DNA of 64,000 nucleotides from Alphaproteobacteria bacterium. GTDB taxonomy: Bacteria > Pseudomonadota > Alphaproteobacteria > Rickettsiales > UBA998. Under the pieces are notes generated by a model. It was not told the DNA's origin and searched no databases. It saw only the letters and a list, made by a program, of their open reading frames with translations. Each line of letters begins with the position of its first letter. Position 1 is the stretch's first letter. A program made the position numbers and the translations under genes. The stretch is from assembly GCA_004293935.1 (NCBI GenBank), contig RDZH01000019.1:1-64000 (forward strand). Direction: 5' to 3'. Shown one piece after another: positions 23,448 to 33,559 of the stretch.

Positions 23448-23945
23448 ATGAAAACAATACTTACTTGTATGAGTGTGGCTATACTTCTTTCTTCTTGCGC
23501 TCAACAAGGGCAGCCGGGATGGTCGCATGGCGGATCGGGGATCGATAAAGGCGTGCTGGGTGGGCTTGCGGGTGCTGCAGGCGGTGCTGCAATCGGTTCT
23601 AACATTGGTAAAGGGCGCGGCAATATCGCTGCGATTGCGATTGGCACATTGCTTGGTGCGGGCTTAGGTTCTGAAGTGGGTAAATCACTTGATCGTGCCG
23701 ATATGGGGTATTATAACCAAACGTCACAACAAGCACTAAATACGGGACAACCGGGGCAATCCTTCCCATGGCAAAATCCGCAATCAGGGCATTCGGGAAG
23801 CATTACACCCTCTAACTATTACCCATCCAATGGAACATATTGCCGTGAATATACACAAACGGTCAATATAGGTGGGCAGATTTCTAATGGATATGGCACA
23901 GCATGTCGTCAACCTGACGGACGTTGGCAGGTAGTGAGCAATTAA
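23448..23945 (+). CDS. 17-kDa surface-antigen-type outer membrane lipoprotein
   Basis: 165 residues from MKTILTCMSVAILLSSCAQQ, a lipoprotein signal peptide with lipobox LSSC. The glycine-zipper region (GVLGGLAGAAGGAAIGSNIGKGRGNIAAIAIGTLLGAGLGSEVGKSLD) is the hallmark of the rickettsial 17-kDa antigen / OmpA-like glycine zipper family. The C-terminal part (TYCREYTQTVNIGGQISNGYGTACRQPDGRWQVV) is the conserved surface-antigen domain. It is probably an envelope-stabilising lipoprotein. The track start adds 15 unneeded residues. A perfect hairpin follows the stop. Confidence 0.88.
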   Translation: MKTILTCMSVAILLSSCAQQGQPGWSHGGSGIDKGVLGGLAGAAGGAAIGSNIGKGRGNIAAIAIGTLLGAGLGSEVGKSLDRADMGYYNQTSQQALNTGQPGQSFPWQNPQSGHSGSITPSNYYPSNGTYCREYTQTVNIGGQISNGYGTACRQPDGRWQVVSN

Positions 23946-23961
23946 TTCAACAACCCTGTGT

Positions 23962-23990
23962 AAGGTGATAGGTGCTGCACCTATCACCTT
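23962..23990. terminator. Bidirectional hairpin terminator
   Basis: AAGGTGATAGGTGC and its exact inverse GCACCTATCACCTT form a 14-bp stem around one central base, between the convergent lipoprotein and PfkB kinase genes. No long T-run follows on the plus strand, but position and perfection fit a shared terminator. Confidence 0.75.
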
Positions 23991-24000
23991 AGAACAACAT

Positions 24001-24990
24001 CTATTGTTGAAGCACCAGACGTAATGATTCGTTGCTACGCGCACCAATCTGTTGAATAATATGGCTTGCTAAGATATGCCCATAACGCGCCGATTGTTCA
24101 ACATCCTGTTCATGCGCTAAACCATACAGAAACCCTGCAGCGAACAGATCGCCTGCACCTGTGGCATCTTCAACATGATCAATCTGCACACCGTGTACTT
24201 CTGTTATGACACCCTTATGCCCTATCAATGCAGGTTGTGAACCACGGGTGATAATGAACGTCTCCACGGGCGTTTTCAGATAATCTGCTGCTGCTTCATG
24301 CGCTTGCGCAAGACAAAAGAGCGATAAGGCTTCATCTTCATTGGAAAAGACAATATCGACATAATTGTGAATAAGGTGCAAAAATTCCTCACGATGGCGA
24401 TCCACACAAAACGTATCCGACAAAGAAAAAGCGATTTTCGCACCCGCCGCTTTCGCTTTTTCAAGAGCATAGGTAATCGCCTCACGAGCAGGGCGTTTAT
24501 CCCAAAGATAGCCCTCAACATAGAGAATAGATGCTTGTTCAAGAAGATCGCTATGCACATCACTGGGGATGAGATCAGCACTTGCACCAATATAGGTGTT
24601 CATGGTACGTTCTCCGTCAGGTGTGACGCAAATAACACAGCACGCCGTTGGTGCGCCATCAGGTGATGCAACCGCGATGGTAGTCGCAACGCCTAAATGC
24701 GTGAGATCATCGATAAAAACCTTCCCAAGATCATCTGCTCCGACTTTACCAATAAAACCTACCTTCATATTCAAATCAGCAAGAGCTGCAATCGTATTGG
24801 CAACCGATCCGCCCGAACATTGACGAGCTTCAGGCATTTGTGCATGTAATTGCATGATGGTGGCACTTTCCACAAGCTGCATACCGCCTTTTTCCATATT
24901 ATGTTGTTTCAAGAATGATTCTTCCACATGGGCAAGAATATCCACAATAGCATTGCCAATTCCAACTACATCATATTGTTTTTTAATCAT
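24001..24990 (-). CDS. PfkB-family (adenosine kinase-like) carbohydrate kinase
   Basis: 329 residues from MIKKQYDVVGIGNAIVDI, chosen since GGAGGG lies 8 nt before this ATG. The first PfkB signature (GGSVANTIAALADL near 55) and the second with the catalytic base (DATGAGDLFAAGFLYGL near 275) are complete. In alphaproteobacteria close homologues are annotated as adenosine kinases, which phosphorylate adenosine to AMP; other sugars or nucleosides are possible. It stands alone, divergent from the propionyl-CoA carboxylase gene. Confidence 0.87.
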   Translation of the reverse strand: MIKKQYDVVGIGNAIVDILAHVEESFLKQHNMEKGGMQLVESATIMQLHAQMPEARQCSGGSVANTIAALADLNMKVGFIGKVGADDLGKVFIDDLTHLGVATTIAVASPDGAPTACCVICVTPDGERTMNTYIGASADLIPSDVHSDLLEQASILYVEGYLWDKRPAREAITYALEKAKAAGAKIAFSLSDTFCVDRHREEFLHLIHNYVDIVFSNEDEALSLFCLAQAHEAAADYLKTPVETFIITRGSQPALIGHKGVITEVHGVQIDHVEDATGAGDLFAAGFLYGLAHEQDVEQSARYGHILASHIIQQIGARSNESLRLVLQQ

Positions 24991-25129
24991 AATAACACCC
25001 TCCATGGTGAATATTGGTGCGCAACTTTATCACGATACTCATTGAGAAAAGAATAAAAGGTGCATTTTCTTTGCTCATATCATACGTAAAGGGATTGCAC
25101 AAGTGCGCAAGCTGGGATATAGAAGAACT

Positions 25130-27163
25130 ATGTTTAAGAAAATTTTGATAGCAAATCGCGGTGAGATTGCACTGCGTATTATGGATACGTGCAGAAAGAT
25201 GGGCATTAAAACGGTGGCCGTCTATTCTGAAGCGGATACGAACGCACGCCATGTGAAAGAGGCGGATGAAGCGGTCTATATTGGCCCTTCCCCTTCTGCA
25301 CAGAGTTACCTCAACGTCAAGGCAATTCTTTCTGCTATTGATCAAACAGGTGCGCAAGCAGTGCATCCGGGCTATGGCTTTCTTTCAGAAAACGCTGATT
25401 TTGCTGATAAGCTCGCTGAACGTGGTGTGGTGCTGATTGGTCCTTCTCCTTCTGCGATTCGCTCTATGGGGGATAAGATTGAATCCAAAAAACTCGCGAA
25501 GCGGGCAGGGGTGAATGTTGTTCCCGGAGGGATTGATGCCGTAGCAAATCTTACTGATGCGAAGCGTCAAGCGGCACGTATTGGTTATCCAGTGATGATC
25601 AAAGCGGCAGCAGGTGGCGGTGGCAAAGGGATGCGCGTTGCCCGTTCTGATGAAGAATTGAAAGACGGTATGCGCCTAGCCTCCAGTGAAGCGCGTTCCA
25701 GCTTTGGTGATGCACGGGTGTTTATTGAGAAGTTTTTCGATAATCCGCGTCATATTGAGATTCAAGTCTTGGCGGATAAATATGGAACGATTGTGCATTT
25801 AGGTGAGCGTGAATGTTCGATTCAGCGTAGGCATCAAAAAGTGATTGAAGAAGCACCGAGTATGTTTGTTGATGAGCCACTGCGTCTTAAAATGGGTAAG
25901 CAGGCGGTCGCATTAGCAAAGCGTGTCGAATATTGGACGGCAGGAACGGTCGAGTTCATTGTTGATGACAAAAAGAATTTCTACTTCCTTGAGATGAATA
26001 CGCGCTTGCAGGTTGAACATCGCGTCACCGAGCTTATTACGGGCATTGATATTGTTGAATGGATGATCCGCGTTGCTGCAGGAGAACCGCTTGGCTTCAC
26101 CCAGCGTGATATAAAATTCAATGGTTGGGCATTTGAAAGCCGTGTCTATGCGGAAGATCCGCGCCGTGGCTTCTTGCCTTCGATTGGACGCGTCACACGT
26201 TATGAAGAACCAGAATCTGAAGGAAATCATAAGGTACTCATCGATTCAGGGGTGTATAGTGGTGGTGAAGTCAGCATGTTTTATGATCCCATGATCGCTA
26301 AAATATGTACGCACGCCCCCACACGCACGCAAGCGATTGACAGCATGAAATCGTCACTTGCCGCCTTTGTGATTGAAGGTGTGTCGCATAATATCAGCTT
26401 TTTACAATCGATTCTTGCGCATACACGTTTTGCGAACGGTGATTTATCCACCAATTTTATTGCACAAGAATATCCCGAAGGCTATGCAACGAGCGGTCTC
26501 ACTGAGGAAGCATTGCGCGTCTTTATTGGGGTAGGGGTTCATGCGTTCTTGACGGATATTCGCCGTGAAGCATCGATTAGCGGACAAGTGGCAGGGCATA
26601 GCCGTGTCATTGGTGCGCGTTGGGTTGTGCATCTTGATGGGCGTGATTATCCCGTGATTGCGAATCAAGTCGAAGGTGGCTATGACATCAGCTTTGGCAC
26701 GGGCGTTGCAACCGTGCGATCCAGTTGGCAATTAGGGCGACGCTTATTTCAAGGCACGGTGAATGATAATCCTGTGAGTGTGCAGCTTAAGCGCATTATT
26801 GAGGGCTATGAACTGCATTATGGCGGTTCGGAAGCTAAAGTGAAAGTACGCACCCCCCGTGTGGCAGAATTGTCCGTGCATATGCCGCTTCCTTCTGATA
26901 ATGATAGCCGTAATCAGCTCACCTCACCGATCACAGGTCTGGTGCGTAGCGTATCAGTGAAAGAGGGGGATACCGTGTTTGCAGGGCAGGAACTGCTCAC
27001 CATCGAGGCCATGAAAATGGAAAATATCTTCCGTGCCGAACATGATGCCTTTGTGAAGAAAATGCATGTCGCGAAGGGCGAGAATGTTCGCGCTAATGAT
27101 TTGCTGATCGAGTTTAGCAGCGTGGAAGATGCAGAATTACAGATGAAAAAAGAGAAAAAATAA
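25130..27163 (+). CDS. pccA: Propionyl-CoA carboxylase alpha subunit (biotin carboxylase + BCCP)
   Basis: 677 residues from MFKKILIANRGEIALRIMDTC. The biotin-carboxylase domain spans about 1-450, with ATP-grasp loop KAAAGGGGKGMRVA and the signature FLEMNTRLQVEHRVTELITGIDIVEWM. A PCC-type BT domain connects to the C-terminal biotinyl domain, with the biotin lysine in EAMKMEN near residue 629. It carboxylates biotin for transfer to propionyl-CoA (valine, isoleucine, odd-chain catabolism). The beta subunit gene is not in the window. The length and BT region favour propionyl- over methylcrotonyl-CoA carboxylase. ilvE follows after 6 nt. Confidence 0.9.
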   Translation: MFKKILIANRGEIALRIMDTCRKMGIKTVAVYSEADTNARHVKEADEAVYIGPSPSAQSYLNVKAILSAIDQTGAQAVHPGYGFLSENADFADKLAERGVVLIGPSPSAIRSMGDKIESKKLAKRAGVNVVPGGIDAVANLTDAKRQAARIGYPVMIKAAAGGGGKGMRVARSDEELKDGMRLASSEARSSFGDARVFIEKFFDNPRHIEIQVLADKYGTIVHLGERECSIQRRHQKVIEEAPSMFVDEPLRLKMGKQAVALAKRVEYWTAGTVEFIVDDKKNFYFLEMNTRLQVEHRVTELITGIDIVEWMIRVAAGEPLGFTQRDIKFNGWAFESRVYAEDPRRGFLPSIGRVTRYEEPESEGNHKVLIDSGVYSGGEVSMFYDPMIAKICTHAPTRTQAIDSMKSSLAAFVIEGVSHNISFLQSILAHTRFANGDLSTNFIAQEYPEGYATSGLTEEALRVFIGVGVHAFLTDIRREASISGQVAGHSRVIGARWVVHLDGRDYPVIANQVEGGYDISFGTGVATVRSSWQLGRRLFQGTVNDNPVSVQLKRIIEGYELHYGGSEAKVKVRTPRVAELSVHMPLPSDNDSRNQLTSPITGLVRSVSVKEGDTVFAGQELLTIEAMKMENIFRAEHDAFVKKMHVAKGENVRANDLLIEFSSVEDAELQMKKEKK

Positions 27164-27169
27164 GGGGAA

Positions 27170-28051
27170 ATGACTATGGCTATGATACCGTTTGATGATC
27201 GTGATGGGGAAATATGGTTGGATGGCGCGCTTGTGCCATGGCGTGATGCCAAAGTGCATGTGCTATCGCATGGCTTGCATTATGCTAGTTCGGTGTTTGA
27301 AGGATTACGCGTCTATCATGGCAAACCGTTCAAGCTCACTGAACATTCGCAGCGTTTGCAGACTTCCGCTAAAATGTTGGATTTTACCATTCCTTACAGC
27401 GTTGAAGAACTGAATGCAGCGTGCCTTGAAGTGGTGAAAAAGAATAATGTCGTCAATGGCTATATCCGCCCTGTGGCATGGTCGGGTAGTGACATGATGG
27501 CGATCTCAGCGCGCAATAACCGTATTCATGTGGCGATTGCAGCGTGGGAATGGGCAGCTTATTTCGGTGCAGAGATGAAGGAAAAGGGCTTGCGCCTAAA
27601 AACCGCTACATGGCGCAGACCTGATCCGCAAACAGCACCATCGCATAGCAAAGCAGCAGGCTTATACATGATCTGTACTATGTCCAAACATCAAGCGGAA
27701 GCAGAGGGCTATAATGATGCATTGATGCTTGATTGGCGTGGCTATATTGCGGAAGCAACGGGCGCGAATATCTTCCTTGTGATGAAAAATGGTGAAATTC
27801 ATACACCTACTGCCGATTGCTTCTTGAACGGCATTACCCGCCGTACCGTGATGGGGCTAGCTGCACAAGCAGGGCATAAGGTAGTGGAGCGTCATATTCA
27901 ACCGCAAGAATTGACGGATGTTGCGGAAGTGTTTTTAACGGGAACGGCAGCGGAAATCACTCCCGTTGCCTCGATTGATAACCATCAATTTGGTGTTGGC
28001 GAAGTGACGAAGAAGCTAATGCGTGATTATGATTTGTTAGTGCGGTCTTAA
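27170..28051 (+). CDS. ilvE: Branched-chain amino acid aminotransferase
   Basis: 293 residues, class IV PLP-dependent fold. IlvE exchanges the amino group between leucine/isoleucine/valine and 2-oxoglutarate in the cytoplasm. Visible are HGLHYASSVFEGLRVY (near 35), YIRPVAW, the PLP lysine in SHSKAAGLYM (near 160), and EATGANIFLV with LNGITRRTVMGLA. The gene follows pccA closely, linking synthesis or breakdown of branched-chain amino acids with propionyl-CoA use. GGGGAAATGACT precedes the start. Confidence 0.95.
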   Translation: MTMAMIPFDDRDGEIWLDGALVPWRDAKVHVLSHGLHYASSVFEGLRVYHGKPFKLTEHSQRLQTSAKMLDFTIPYSVEELNAACLEVVKKNNVVNGYIRPVAWSGSDMMAISARNNRIHVAIAAWEWAAYFGAEMKEKGLRLKTATWRRPDPQTAPSHSKAAGLYMICTMSKHQAEAEGYNDALMLDWRGYIAEATGANIFLVMKNGEIHTPTADCFLNGITRRTVMGLAAQAGHKVVERHIQPQELTDVAEVFLTGTAAEITPVASIDNHQFGVGEVTKKLMRDYDLLVRS

Positions 28052-28133
28052 GGGGAGAATGTGCGCACAGACGTTTTTTAGCAGAAAATTCAGAATATGT
28101 CGTGTATAATCTTGAGTAACTGTGAGAAAAATC

Positions 28134-29903
28134 ATGCAAAAGCACAATACATCCTTTAGTTTCATTAAACAAGACAATGTTCAAACGAACAAACACCGCC
28201 AACGTATTGATCATTATTATCTAAGCGATGAAGCGGTTCTTGATGGTGATGGTAATGAGTGGAAGCTCCTTACGTCCACATCTAATGGTCCAAGCCGTAA
28301 CCCAAAATGGTATGATGGTGCGACAATGCTTGTCTGCGGAGAACGCATTAGTAATGGACGAGATGGATGTGACTATCCTGATAGCATTCCATTTGTCGCG
28401 CCTGATGACCAATTCACGGTAGAAAATCTAGCCCGTTCGTTCGCCAGTGTGCATCGTTTGGAAGAAGCAGAACAGTTGCTGCCCGATGCTAAAGAGCGTT
28501 TCGCTCAAGAAATAGCGCGTGTCAGAAAAGATATGCGTGAGAAGGCATTTGCAACATTATATACTGAGATTGAACGACCAGAAGATATGCGCATATATGT
28601 TCAGAGTTATCAGCCAGAGAGAGGGGAGATATGTTACGAACGTCAACAAAATCTACAAGCGCAAGGTATTACCCTCAATAGCATTGCTAAGGAAGATTTA
28701 ATATCTGCTGCACTCTATGTTCTTAACGTCACAGAAACCCCCCATATTAATCGGCGTTTGAAGAATTTAGTCAATACTCCTAAAGATCAGCGTGAGTTTA
28801 GGAATGATACACATGATCTCACTCTTTCAGTAAGCGGCATGTGGGAATTAAAAGAAAGAAAAAACTGGGGTAGATGCACGGAACATTTGTCATACAACAA
28901 AAAAGATTTTGCCCCAAAAGCAGAATATGAAGAATATGCAGCACAATCATATCAACAATTACAGAACGAATACCCTGATCCCATAGTTTTGGAACAAGAT
29001 GGCAAATATTTTGCGGCACTACCCAACAATAAAACTGGTAAATTGATGGTTCATGCGATCACAACAGAGAAATATGCACAACCTACAGATCGTTTTGTGC
29101 TGTATGATCCGCATATGTTCCCAATCGATGATAAAGTATATGCATCACCCGAGGCTTTAGAAAAAGCAGGCTATAGCATTGCTACGCCACCGAAGATGCC
29201 AAGCAGAGATGAATTTCATAAAGATTATGCATTTGCTATGCAAGAACGTAATGGAATAATTGAAGTGCATTCCATAGGGGCGGGAGGCAAAAAATTACTC
29301 GCTCGGTTCTCGGATCAGGAAGCAGCGGAAGCAGTGGGATGGATAACACCCGAACGGGAAAAAGAAAAAACACAGCAACGAGCGCAACAGGAACAAGAGC
29401 AAGCACTACAGGAACAGCGCGATAGCATTGCTGCAGCCAAAGCACAAGCAGAAGCCGCTTTACCACAACAACAATATCGTCTTAACCGTGCATTGGCAGC
29501 AGTGCATTGGGGGATTGATAAAGATGAATCATTAATCAATGACAGTAATATTGTGACTTGGGCAAAAGATGGTGCAAAATTATGCGGTGAAATTTTGCCT
29601 AAAAAAGTAGATGTTGCTTATGATGTGGCAGTCGTTAAATATGCTGCTGCAAAGATTATTGTTGAAAAAGCAAAAGAAGGCGATCCTACCATCGATATGC
29701 CGCAAGAGATACTGAAAGCAAAAGCGCAAGGATGGGCTGCGGGCTTTACAGGCAAGGATGAGTTGATCGGCGCGATGGATTCTGCACTAGAAGATGTAGC
29801 TCTTGAATCTTATGAGCAAGGGGAAGCATGGCGTGAACATTACCCACATCTTGCACAAATCATGGAAGAACGATTAAAAAATGCTTCAGAACGTGGCAGA
29901 TAG
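28134..29903 (+). CDS. Large orphan protein (589 aa), function unknown
   Basis: The track start is a GTG four codons before the ATG at 28134; the ATG is preferred. The protein is soluble and mostly acidic. Residues 1-110 contain a Trp/Gly/Asp-rich region (NEWKLLTSTSNGPSRNPKWYDGATMLVCGERI). A Gln/Glu/Ala-rich coiled-coil stretch (TPEREKEKTQQRAQQEQEQALQEQRDSIAAAKAQAEAA) lies near 410-450, followed by a helical C-terminal domain. I recognise no family. It lies between ilvE and a converging gcdH, and ends at a strong hairpin. A possible effector or accessory gene. Confidence 0.65.
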   Translation: MQKHNTSFSFIKQDNVQTNKHRQRIDHYYLSDEAVLDGDGNEWKLLTSTSNGPSRNPKWYDGATMLVCGERISNGRDGCDYPDSIPFVAPDDQFTVENLARSFASVHRLEEAEQLLPDAKERFAQEIARVRKDMREKAFATLYTEIERPEDMRIYVQSYQPERGEICYERQQNLQAQGITLNSIAKEDLISAALYVLNVTETPHINRRLKNLVNTPKDQREFRNDTHDLTLSVSGMWELKERKNWGRCTEHLSYNKKDFAPKAEYEEYAAQSYQQLQNEYPDPIVLEQDGKYFAALPNNKTGKLMVHAITTEKYAQPTDRFVLYDPHMFPIDDKVYASPEALEKAGYSIATPPKMPSRDEFHKDYAFAMQERNGIIEVHSIGAGGKKLLARFSDQEAAEAVGWITPEREKEKTQQRAQQEQEQALQEQRDSIAAAKAQAEAALPQQQYRLNRALAAVHWGIDKDESLINDSNIVTWAKDGAKLCGEILPKKVDVAYDVAVVKYAAAKIIVEKAKEGDPTIDMPQEILKAKAQGWAAGFTGKDELIGAMDSALEDVALESYEQGEAWREHYPHLAQIMEERLKNASERGR

Positions 29904-29910
29904 TGCTTCT

Positions 29911-29946
29911 ATGATATAATTACCGATTGATCGGCAATTATATCAT
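29911..29946. terminator. Strong hairpin between convergent genes
   Basis: ATGATATAATTACCGAT and its inverse ATCGGcAATTATATCAT form a 17-bp stem with one mismatch. A related hairpin with the same ACCGAT/ATCGG core is at 61723-61783. It lies between the 589-aa gene and gcdH and would terminate both. Confidence 0.75.
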
Positions 29947-29964
29947 GCGAACAATGCCACAAAC

Positions 29965-31143
29965 CTAAAACGCTGCAATGCCCGTAATGGCACGCCCTAA
30001 AATGAGCGCATGAATATCGTGTGTGCCTTCATAGGTGTTGACGCTCTCTAGGTTCATCGCATGACGCATCACATGATATTCATCGGAGATACCATTACCA
30101 CCATGCATATCACGGGCAATGCGGGCAATCTCTAAGGCCTTTCCTGCGGAGTTACGCTTGATCATTGAAATCATTTCAGGCACTTGTTGCCCTGCATCAA
30201 TCAGTTGCCCAACACGCAAACATGCCTGCAATCCAAGCGCAATATCGACCATCATATCGGCTAATTTCTTTTGAATGAGCTGATTTGCAGCAAGGGGTTT
30301 GTTGAATTGGTGACGCTGCATCGTATAATCCCGTGCTGCGTGCAAGCAGAATTCTGCTGCACCAAGCGCACCCCAACCAATGCCATAACGTGCTTTATTC
30401 AAACAAGAAAATGGTCCTTTCATGCCCCACACATCCAAGCGATGATCGTCAGGCACGAATGCATCATCGAGCATAATCATACCCGTCTCCGATGCTTTGA
30501 GCGATAATTTCCCCTCTAATCGCGGTGTTTCAAAGCCTTTTGTCGCACGCGGGATGACAAACCCGCCGATTGTTCCATCCGCACATGCAGGATCGCTGTA
30601 AACTTTTGCCCATATGATTGCCACATCGGCAATAGGTGCATTGGTGATCCATGTTTTTGAACCGTGCAACTTGTAGCCACCCTCAACCTTCACGGCACGC
30701 GTGTGCATTGACGATGGATCAGAACCATGATCAGGCTCTGTTAAACCAAAGCATCCAATCAGTTCACCACGTGCAAGTTCTGGAAGATAATGTGATTTAA
30801 GTTGTTCACTTCCAAACGCATAGATAGGATACATCACGAGGCTTGATTGGACGGATAATGCGGAACGGTAGCCACTATCTACCCATTCCACTTCACGCGC
30901 CACCAAGCCATAGGCTACATGCGATGCCCCCGCACAGCCATATCCCTCAATGGTTGATCCCAGCAAGCCAAGTTTGCCCCATTCTTTCATAATGTTTGGA
31001 TCAAAATAGCCCTTGCGGTTTGCTTCGATGATGTGGGGAAATAATTCATTGCGACAAAAAGTGCGGGTCATGTCCGCAATCATTTTTTCATCATCAGTTA
31101 GTTGTTCATGCAGCAAAAAGGGATCGTCCCAAGAAAACGTCAT
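29965..31143 (-). CDS. gcdH: Acyl-CoA dehydrogenase, glutaryl-CoA dehydrogenase type
   Basis: 392 residues. The flavoprotein would oxidise and decarboxylate glutaryl-CoA to crotonyl-CoA in lysine/tryptophan breakdown. Seen are the FAD-binding stretches [17 protein letters not shown] (near 145) and [18 protein letters not shown], and the catalytic glutamate in [19 protein letters not shown] at the C-terminus, placed as in GcdH. The spacing and the AADV-type IAW stretch fit GcdH better than short-chain dehydrogenases. It is the last gene of an operon with dadA and a hydrolase gene. Confidence 0.88.
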   Translation of the reverse strand: MTFSWDDPFLLHEQLTDDEKMIADMTRTFCRNELFPHIIEANRKGYFDPNIMKEWGKLGLLGSTIEGYGCAGASHVAYGLVAREVEWVDSGYRSALSVQSSLVMYPIYAFGSEQLKSHYLPELARGELIGCFGLTEPDHGSDPSSMHTRAVKVEGGYKLHGSKTWITNAPIADVAIIWAKVYSDPACADGTIGGFVIPRATKGFETPRLEGKLSLKASETGMIMLDDAFVPDDHRLDVWGMKGPFSCLNKARYGIGWGALGAAEFCLHAARDYTMQRHQFNKPLAANQLIQKKLADMMVDIALGLQACLRVGQLIDAGQQVPEMISMIKRNSAGKALEIARIARDMHGGNGISDEYHVMRHAMNLESVNTYEGTHDIHALILGRAITGIAAF

Positions 31144-31145
31144 TA

Positions 31146-31388
31146 TTATACCTCAATGTTAAGAATTGAACCGCGATCCCATAACTTGCCTTCACGCAAC
31201 GCCAATAAGGCACGCTCTATCAAGGAAGAAAGCACCTCTGGATTGGGAATAACCGTAAAACCGCGCCCAACGGGTGGCATGACATCGACTACCTCCTCAT
31301 AGGATGCATGACGTGCGCCCGATCGTGGACGCGATGCTTTCGATCGGCTCGGAATGGGGGAAGTATGAGGCGGAAGAATTGTGTTCAT
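31146..31388 (-). CDS. Small hypothetical protein (80 aa)
   Basis: 80 residues from the ATG at 31388 (the track starts at a GTG three codons earlier). The N-terminus is disordered and Ser/Pro/Arg-rich ([24 protein letters not shown]); the C-terminal half ([41 protein letters not shown]) looks folded. It ends 2 nt before gcdH and starts 18 nt after the hydrolase gene, so it is within the operon. No family recognised. Confidence 0.55.
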   Translation of the reverse strand: MNTILPPHTSPIPSRSKASRPRSGARHASYEEVVDVMPPVGRGFTVIPNPEVLSSLIERALLALREGKLWDRGSILNIEV

Positions 31389-31406
31389 AGCGTTCACGCT
31401 AGCATA

Positions 31407-32285
31407 TTATAATGGTTCACGCAACCACGCATGTATCATGGCGCACTGATAGGCATCCATTAGATTCGGCATGTGTCCTGCGTGCGGTATTGTATAGAGC
31501 CGCACAGGAATATCGGTGCGTGCTGCCATCGCCTCGGCGGTATCTGCACGAAATAATAAGGATTCTTCACCACGAAAAATCAGGGTAGGGCATTGCACTT
31601 GTTCCCACACGGCTTCTAAGCTAATATCCTGTGCCATAGGCGTGGCATGAATCCATGCTTTGAGTGGTTCAACCACGGCAGGATCACGCTTTAATTGCCA
31701 CCCTCCTTCATGATGTGGCATCACACGCGATGCAAAAAATAGCTTCCAATGTTCCTCATCGGTGATATGAAAAGGCTGCGCATAATCGCGCATCAATGCT
31801 TCAAATCGCTGCGGATCGTTCGTTGGCAGCGGGGAAGATGTTGAAGAAATAATCGCCTGCAATCCTTCATGTGCCAAAACAGCACCAATATCATTGAGCA
31901 TGAGGCGATCCATGAAATGTGGTCGAAATGCCCATACCATCATGCCCATAATCCCCCCCATCGATGCCCCAATCCATGCGAAAAGGTGATCGATGTGCAA
32001 CGCATCAAGCAAGTGAAACGTCCAAAGAAGATGATGCGGATTGCTATAAAAATCCTTATTCTCCAGATGGGTACTATTGCCACGCCCCGGCATATCAAGT
32101 GCAATCACATAATAATCCGTTGCAAGCTGCTGTGCGAGAATATCAAAATCATGAGCATTGCCTGTGAGGGCATGAATGCATAAAATCACAGGATTTTTGG
32201 GGTCGCCTGCGGTGCGATAATGCAAACATACAGGCTCTAAGCCGTCAATCGTACATTCATGATAATGACTCGTGATTGCATTCAT
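31407..32285 (-). CDS. Alpha/beta hydrolase
   Basis: 292 residues with a full catalytic set: oxyanion LCIHALTGNAHDF near 35, nucleophile elbow WIGASMGGIMGM near 105, Asp in the LIFRGEESLLF region near 235, and His in IPHAGHMPNLMD near 270. The fold resembles MetX- or BioH-type hydrolases and acyltransferases of small metabolites; no cap-domain marker allows a finer call. It lies between dadA and the 80-aa gene in a tight operon, so the substrate may belong to amino-acid catabolism. Confidence 0.8.
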   Translation of the reverse strand: MNAITSHYHECTIDGLEPVCLHYRTAGDPKNPVILCIHALTGNAHDFDILAQQLATDYYVIALDMPGRGNSTHLENKDFYSNPHHLLWTFHLLDALHIDHLFAWIGASMGGIMGMMVWAFRPHFMDRLMLNDIGAVLAHEGLQAIISSTSSPLPTNDPQRFEALMRDYAQPFHITDEEHWKLFFASRVMPHHEGGWQLKRDPAVVEPLKAWIHATPMAQDISLEAVWEQVQCPTLIFRGEESLLFRADTAEAMAARTDIPVRLYTIPHAGHMPNLMDAYQCAMIHAWLREPL

Positions 32286-32288
32286 AAT

Positions 32289-33551
32289 TTACCCTGCTTT
32301 ACGGTAGCGAGAAAGTTCATAGCCTGCCAAACGGATTTCCGTTGCGCGTTGGTCGATAATATCAGCTAATAAATATGCCGTACCCGCGCCATGCGTCCAC
32401 CCTAATGTTCCATGTCCCGTATGTAAATAGAGATTAGCACAAGGCGTGCGCCCTACGAGAGGCGGACCATCAGGCGTTTGTGGACGAATACATGCCCATT
32501 CATCCGCGCCATTGGTTGGAACATGGGGGAATAAATCACGAAACGAGCTAAAAATCTGCTCAATGCGCACAGGGCGAATCGCTGTATTATAGCCAGCAAA
32601 CTCCGCCGTTCCCGCCGCACGCACCCGTTCACCGAGGCGACTAAATACCACCTTTTTCTCATCATCCGTAATGCTCACCTCAGGCGCATCTTTCCATGCA
32701 GGCAGCGTAATGCTGTAGCCTTTCATCGGATAAATCGGCAGATGAATATCAATCTGTTTTGCTAAAAGAGTTGAGTATGATCCGAGTGCCAACACATACG
32801 CATCGGCGCGCATTTCTCCTTGGGATGTCGCAATAGAGGTAATACGTTGCTTCGATCCGTGAAGTTTGTTTACTGTCACGCCATAAGAAAAACGCACCCC
32901 TAAATGCTGCTCACAATATTGGGCAAGACGTTGGGTAAACAGATGCGCATCCCCACTTTCATCACTATCGGAATAAATACCGCCAATAATCTGCTTATGC
33001 GCTTGCTGCAAGGAAGGTTCTTTGGCTAAACATTCTTGCCGTGATAAAATCTGCTCATGACACCCAAGTTTTTCTTGGAATTTCGCATGTTTGATTGCGC
33101 CGTCTAATGATTTTTGATCGGAGAAAATATGCAAAATACCTTGTTGACGATAATCAAACTCGATGTTGGTTTGCGCAACAATCTCATGCATTTTTTTGCG
33201 CGAATAAAGCGCGATGCGCAACATACGTTCGCAATTCTCATCCGCACGAGCAGGTTGACATTGCAAAAGAAAGTGCATCATCCAGCGTATCATTGCGAGA
33301 TCAGCTTTTGGGCGCAATACTAAAGGCGCATCATCGCGTAGCATCCACCCAAAGACTTTCTTAAATACAGCGGGGTTTGCCCATGGCTGTGCATGAGAAT
33401 AACTTAATTGCCCGCCATTAGAAAAGGTGGTTTGCATGGCTGCGGAAGGCTCTTGCTCTACAACTTCGACTTCATGACCACGTGATGCAAGTGTATAGGC
33501 GGCAGTGATACCAGTAATACCTGCTCCTAAGATAAGAATGCGCATCGACAA
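32289..33551 (-). CDS. dadA: D-amino acid dehydrogenase
   Basis: 420 residues. DadA is a membrane-associated FAD enzyme that oxidatively deaminates D-amino acids (classically D-alanine) and feeds electrons to the respiratory chain. The N-terminal dinucleotide fold is MRILILGAGITGITAAYTLASRGHEVEVVEQ; typical DAO-family blocks are FSNGGQLSYSHAQPW (near 45) and the C-terminal CIRPQTPDGPPLVGRTPCANLYLHTGHGTLGWTHGAGTA. It follows the peroxiredoxin gene by 8 nt. An alanine racemase is not adjacent. Confidence 0.92.
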   Translation of the reverse strand: MSMRILILGAGITGITAAYTLASRGHEVEVVEQEPSAAMQTTFSNGGQLSYSHAQPWANPAVFKKVFGWMLRDDAPLVLRPKADLAMIRWMMHFLLQCQPARADENCERMLRIALYSRKKMHEIVAQTNIEFDYRQQGILHIFSDQKSLDGAIKHAKFQEKLGCHEQILSRQECLAKEPSLQQAHKQIIGGIYSDSDESGDAHLFTQRLAQYCEQHLGVRFSYGVTVNKLHGSKQRITSIATSQGEMRADAYVLALGSYSTLLAKQIDIHLPIYPMKGYSITLPAWKDAPEVSITDDEKKVVFSRLGERVRAAGTAEFAGYNTAIRPVRIEQIFSSFRDLFPHVPTNGADEWACIRPQTPDGPPLVGRTPCANLYLHTGHGTLGWTHGAGTAYLLADIIDQRATEIRLAGYELSRYRKAG

Positions 33552-33559
33552 TCCTCCCT

